In this document: positions 59,014-64,000 of the stretch, in pieces
Layout of the letters: each line of letters starts with the position of its first letter
Position numbering within the stretch: the first letter of the stretch is position 1
Assembly: GCA_043228905.1 (NCBI GenBank)
Contig: JBHGNT010000030.1
Span: 273,773 to 337,772, forward strand
DNA from: Azolla caroliniana
Taxonomy: Eukaryota > Polypodiophyta
Direction: 5' to 3'
Length of the DNA: 64,000 nt
Position numbers and translations under genes: made by a program
Notes under the pieces: generated by a model
What the model was told of the DNA's origin: nothing
Databases searched by the model: none
The model's input: the letters and a program-made list of their open reading frames with translations, nothing else

Positions 59014-60767
59014 AAGAAAAGAATCCAGTGCCTTCCTTTACAGAGTATTATTGTGCATGTCCCATGCTCTGCTGGGAGAGAAATGAGATAAACAGATATA
59101 TGTTACATGGGCAAGGTTGAATCCAGTGTATTATCTCTTTCAATGTACTGTGATTGTGCATTGCCCTTGCTCTTTCTTCTACACCAGTGACTTGCTGGTG
59201 ATGGATTTTTCCACTGTACCCTAGCTATCAAGGAGTATTATAGATTTCTTGCTAATTTTGATTGCTTTTCATAGATTTTTATTTGTTCCGTATTTGTTTC
59301 TTTGTAAATATAAGAATATTTCCTGTGCAATTTAATCATTTGATTTCACTGTATTTTGCATTAAAGGTTTCCCAAAACAATTTACGGAAAACGATTCTTT
59401 ATTTAGTTGAGATGATTATAAGAAGGCTAATGACTCATTTGAGTTATGTGTAGTTTATCACACTCTTGATGTCCAATGATACCGACTTTTGCAAATAACA
59501 AGTAAATATAAATCTCTATCCGTACATGCATTCTGTGTTTGTTGGACCAAATATACTTTCTTGTGATGAGTGTACTTTAGTGTGATTCATCCCTGCTGTT
59601 GTGGCAATGTGTAGCCAATTTGTTTTCATATTGAAAACTAGGAATGGTCTCTGAAATCATTTAAAATGCGTTCACCTCTTCAAATTGTATTTTGATTTCT
59701 CTTGTCCAATCTCTTACCAGCAATAGTGTCTCAATCATTTAAAACGTTTTGACCAGGTCCTGATCAGCATCACCTCCTCAAGTGTTTGAGTATAGTTACA
59801 AATTTGCATTGTTCATGCAATTCATTGGGACTAGCATAATGCTGAATTGTTAATTTAGTGTGTATTCTATGTGCATGACATTGAGATCTCGTTTATGCAC
59901 TCAACCAAGAGTGAGGATAAGGCTTATGTTTATGTTTTATTGTATTGAATAGACAAGTTATGGTTTGAAAAATTGTGCTTGTTCAATGTATACGTCAAAC
60001 TTAGTTTGTTTGCACTAGCAAGCCTTTACTATACATTACTCTCTTCAGCAAATAGGACGATGCATTAAATTACTATTGCCCAATAAACTTCAATATATGA
60101 AGTTCAAGTTCTTGGCATGTAATACTATTTTCATTTTTGGATGGCATTTAAAGCTTTCCAAGTGTCAAATGGTGCATTATTGTACATAATGCATTGTTTA
60201 TACTTATTTTGGTTCTTCACAAATGTAGTCTTTGTTTTAGAGCTATTTGCACTCACATATGTAGTCTTTGTTTTCTTAAGCCTCATTCTCAACAATAATA
60301 ACTTGTTTCACATTCTCCTTCGTCATTCACATGGTCTCTTCACTTTGCTTCTTTATGGTTCCTTGTACAAAAACCAAATAACCCATACGCATTGTTTTCA
60401 TGATTGTTGAAGTTGTTGCATTGATATCGAAAATCTTCAACGATATCAACTCGTTACCAATCATACTCCCAAACTTTGTGGCCTCTTTGCAAGTGTTTGC
60501 CATTTTAAGGCCAAACCCTAGAAAAAGTATAGTATTGAAATCATTATACCTTTAGTTAATTAAAATTTATCTTCCTCCATTATATCGTAGATCTTGTTAT
60601 GGATTTTGATTCAAACCATAGTTTGCCAATCAAACCCATATAATAGAGTTATGGTGAAAATAATGGGATGAGAGAGAGAGAGAGGGTATGTTTAGGAAAT
60701 TAAAACTCTAGTTAAAAGGGAGGAGATGGGTGCCTTCACAATAGAGGCACTCAAGGTTCCTACATGT

Positions 60768-60911
60768 TGCTTTTTCAAGGGTGCCAATGCTAATACTTAT
60801 GGAGCTTTGTGTGTCACACAAGAAATGTGAGAATGTAAATGCTTTTTCAAGGGTGCCAATGCTAATACTTATGGAGCTTGGTGTGTTAACACAAGAAATG
60901 TGAGAATATAA
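60768..60911. repeat. 72-bp tandem duplication
   Basis: TGCTTTTTCAAGGGTGCCAA... at 60768 is repeated from 60840 with a few changes. Confidence 0.85.
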
Positions 60912-61471
60912 ATGATACATAGTAGGAAGTGTGGGAAAGTATGCATACCTCCCCATATTGGTAATGAACTTATATATATATGTGTTGCATAAAGTCTATG
61001 AACAATATTGAAACATATTTACACAGAAGATAAAATACAAGATATGATGTTGAATGTTGAGTTGTATAAGCACTTTCTTTTCTTTCATTTGGATGTGAAA
61101 ATCTTGAGCATTTCTAAATAATATCTTCAAGGGGTTTCTCAAACACAATCAACTCCAAGTTAAAGCTTATTGGATGATAAAAACATATCTCAAGCAACAT
61201 TGACTTCATTTTTCACATTCCCGCATTGTGTCCATGTAGTATTGCCATGAACAATAGGTAGACTAAGGTTATACAATTGTGGTGGTCATGTTACAACATT
61301 AAGGTGAGTGCAGGAGGCCATTTGTATGTTGCACGTGATAGTGGAGTTTACATGATATTTTTATGCATGACTATCTAAGTTATCACTCCCTTAAGATGAA
61401 CCTCTTGATAAAATTGATGCAATATGTTTTTCATATTTGACAAAATGTTAGTCCATCTGATGACACATGAG

Positions 61472-61824
61472 ACTAGGGTTTAAAAGCCTAGATGGCCCAT
61501 TTGACTATTGTTTTACTTCATTGAAGATGAGCCATCAAGATAAATGTTGCCTAATAATGTTAATAACAAAGTTAGGTTTGGGAATGGAGCCATCATTTCG
61601 TAAACCAAACTTTGTTGGTAACATCTCTTGTGAATGCCACGTTATTCACTAGGGTTTAAAAGCCTAGATGACCCATTTGACTATTGTTTTACTCATTGAA
61701 GATGAGCCATCAAGATAAAGGTTGCCTAATAATGTTAATAACAAAGTTAGGTTTGGGAATTGAGCCATCATTTCCTAAACCAAACTTTGTTGGTAACATA
61801 TCTTGTGAATGCTACATTATTCAT
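61472..61824. repeat. 176-bp tandem duplication
   Basis: ACTAGGGTTTAAAAGCCTAG... at 61472 is repeated from 61648, with about ten differences by eye and small indels. Confidence 0.85.
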
Positions 61825-62569
61825 TTTGAGAGTTGGGTTGTGAAAATGAATTTATGAAGCCATCATCTTAGGATAAGCAATTGGTTTTCGTGCACTTGAA
61901 CAAGAATGTGAAATATATCCTCATTGCAATGAACCTCGCGATTTATCCATTTTTCCACGAACAAGTGATTGATATGATGGTAAGAAACGATTCTAATACA
62001 TCACATTACAAATATTCTTTGTGGTGGGAGAAGTTTCGCCTAAGTTTGAGGTTTCCCACTAATAATATAAATGGATTGCTGGAAAGTTTGTTAGCATGCG
62101 GTTTCACATGGAAGTTTAGGATGTACCCTTCCCTTTGCGCATGGTTTTCAGAAGATTGTCACTTGGCCATTAATTGAGTTAAAAGAAAGATCCGATATTC
62201 TCCATGATTATTGACACCATACAAGTATGTGGCCTGAACAAGTAATAATCCATTGCAATAGGTTCCACAACGATGACATTGTAGTAAGTAGGGATGCTAA
62301 TACACTTATTTTCTGAATGTAAGGCACAATGTGATGAATGGAGGATTCATGATTCATAACATGATCAACCTAAAACATACACAAAGCAAACAAAAATGCA
62401 TGAGTTTTTTTTAAATTTCCTATATGTATAGATAATTTGGTTTTCATTTGAATTTGTTTTTTCAATTATTTATTTAATTAATGTTTTTATTTTACATTTC
62501 TCTTTTGACCTTCCCTTCCCCACTCTTTTCATATAACACTCAATGCAAATATAGTGTGTTTTATGCAAA

Positions 62570-62702
62570 GATAAAAACAGAGTATATTTAATGCAGCAAA
62601 AACAGAGTATGTTTCATGTATCATAAAAACAGAGTATATTTGGTGTACCAACAAGAAACAGAGGATGTTTTATTATGCAACAGGCATAAAAACAGAGTAG
62701 AA
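62570..62702 (+). repeat. Five AAACAGAGTA units upstream of the last gene
   Basis: AAAAACAGAGTATATTT-type units recur at about 62574, 62598, 62625, 62654 (AGAAACAGAGGATG) and 62687, 24-33 bp apart, ending some 60 bp before the ATG at 62757. They may lie in the promoter or 5' UTR. Confidence 0.7.
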
Positions 62703-62756
62703 TTCTCTACTGTATTTGATTAACAACTAGCAAACAGAAAGACACAACAGATTAGA

Positions 62757-63945
62757 ATGTGTCCTCTTCGATTCCTCTTGGTTTTTGCTTCCCTCATTGT
62801 GGCTGCCTATGTTGCTTTCAAGTCTTTGTGGATTCTTAACACAGAAGTGGAGAAAGAAGGAGAAGAAGTGGCAATATTGGAGGAATCAACTGAAGATCCT
62901 CCCACGGATTTAAACAGAGAAGTTGAAGGGGATCTGAGATTGGTAAGTGTCTTCTTTGCATCTCTGATTGCTTTGAGATTTAATGAAGGGAGTTCTGCAC
63001 AACAAATATTCACATACACATCCACTCACAGCTTGACTATTCACATATGGATGCATGTTGGTAAGTGTGTGCTCATTATGTATGTGTGTATTCAATATGT
63101 ATGTATACATGTATGGGTGTATGTATATATATATGTATACATGCACATCTATGCAGGTATATGTACATGTATATCACATATATTGGTCTCTCTCCATATG
63201 TATTACCTACAGATATGTGTATGTATGGCATGCATATTCCCTCTCTGTTTCAGCTTCTTTTTATCCTCAGATTTCACATGATCTTATGCATGTGGGCACT
63301 TTTTGTCGGTGGTCCTCCAAATGTATGGAGAGAAACTCAGAAAACTGCTCTTTGTTGTTTGTTAATTTTCTCCAAATGCCTTCAATCATCCCTCAAGATA
63401 GCAATCACATGAGATAATTGAGAAACTATATATATATATAATGTACAATGCTGTCTCCTTTGTCTCTCCTTCTGAGGGTTGAGTGAAGGGATATGTATCA
63501 CGGAGAATTTTTTTCACCGTGTTGCGGGCGATTCAGATTCTCTGATCATTTTTTAAGCTTGTCTTTCCTCAGATTTTGCATGATCAGATGCAAAATCTAC
63601 ACCTTTGACACACTTCATGGGAGAGACATTATGCGTAGACCATGGGTTTCAAATTTCATCACATATCTGTTTGTCATTGAACAAGCAAAGAAGGACTTGA
63701 TGTGTAGAACATGGGTTTTTCAAATTTCATTGGATGTTTGTTTGTCATTGGACAAACAGATATGCAATGGAATTTGAAATCAGAATGGAATTCAATTCAA
63801 TTCATTGAACATCACTGTTCTATTTCCGCAGGGTTATAGGAAGTTTGCATCTGGTATTTGGCATTTGATCGACATGGCAAGTGGTCGATACCTATGGCAA
63901 ACCTTCACATGCCATAAGGACCGCTTGAAGCAAAAAGTTGTATAG
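62757..63945 (+). CDS. Short conserved plant protein with N-terminal membrane anchor, 99 aa
   Basis: Two exons: 62757-62942 (62 codons) and 63832-63945 (37 codons plus TAG), joined in phase 0 (TTG|GTAAGT and CCGCAG|GGTTAT). The N-terminus MCPLRFLLVFASLIVAAYVA is one hydrophobic helix, followed by an acidic stretch (EVEKEGEEVAILEESTED) and a C-terminal GIWHLIDMASGRYLW. From memory, small angiosperm proteins with MCPLRFILVF at the start and DMASGRYLW near the end are listed as methyltransferase-related. No S-adenosylmethionine-binding motif is visible here, so that name is not supported by the sequence. Function unknown; probably membrane-anchored. The first exon's ORF runs on into the intron and would mislead a single-exon gene call. 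Confidence 0.8.
62943..63831 (+). other. Intron of the last gene
   Basis: It holds TG/TA-rich microsatellite sequence (63070-63240), a (TA)n tract at 63428-63441, and an imperfect ~65-bp duplication (CATGGGTTTCAAATTTCATC near 63640 and again near 63708). Confidence 0.7.
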
Positions 63946-64000
63946 GTCTCAATGTTAGAAAGTGACAAGGAATGAAGGTAGATGAGAAACATCGCAACTT
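63946..64000. other. Right edge, likely 3' UTR
   Basis: No feature seen beyond the stop codon of the last gene. Confidence 0.4.

Larger units (their letters stand above)
59014..62560. other. DRP1 3' UTR and intergenic region
   Basis: AT-rich with no supported gene. It holds two local tandem duplications, listed separately. The DRP1 3' UTR occupies the first part; no polyadenylation site could be fixed. Confidence 0.5.

Overview
The window reads as nuclear DNA of a land plant. The evidence is a plant-type dynamin (DRP1), a plant UCP3-type mitochondrial carrier, TGGTATCAGAGC primer-binding sites (initiator Met tRNA), a patch of TTTAGGG plant telomere repeat and GT-AG introns. Very dense nested LTR retrotransposons point to a large, repeat-rich genome; a fern or other non-seed plant is possible, but this is a weak inference.

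Layout. (1) 1-6969: three minus-strand elements (A, B, C) of one LTR family with TGTCG...CGACA ends. A sits inside B, B inside C, and C inside a Gypsy gag-protease fragment. Their left halves lie outside the window. (2) 7637-16039: a decayed Copia element with a GTTAT target duplication. A small chromodomain Gypsy derivative is inserted in its 5' LTR (TSD TCCAT), and a solo LTR of the A/B/C family (D) is inserted in its gag-pol. (3) 16045-17440: a LINE reverse transcriptase fragment. (4) About 17765-46440: a five-deep nest. Outer Copia N1 holds Copia N2 (minus, TSD TTTAT), which holds Copia N3 (plus, TSD AGTAG), which holds Gypsy N4 (plus, TSD GTACC), which holds Copia N5 (plus, TSD GAACC). 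The four inner TSDs were read directly from both junctions. (5) 46440-64000: low-copy gene space with three genes on the plus strand: a UCP3-like carrier (2 coding exons), a DRP1-type dynamin (16 coding exons, 608 aa) and a 99-aa conserved plant membrane-anchored protein (2 exons).

The genes are housekeeping: an inner-mitochondrial-membrane carrier, a membrane-remodelling GTPase of cell plate and endocytosis, and a short protein of unknown role. They share no pathway. The TE half is informative as a fossil record. It shows repeated CCGT target use by one family, a telomere-repeat patch inside a gag gene, an array of palindromes in a Gypsy leader, 54-bp tandem repeats in Copia U3 regions, and antisense tRNA-like sequences at the start of two unrelated LTR families.
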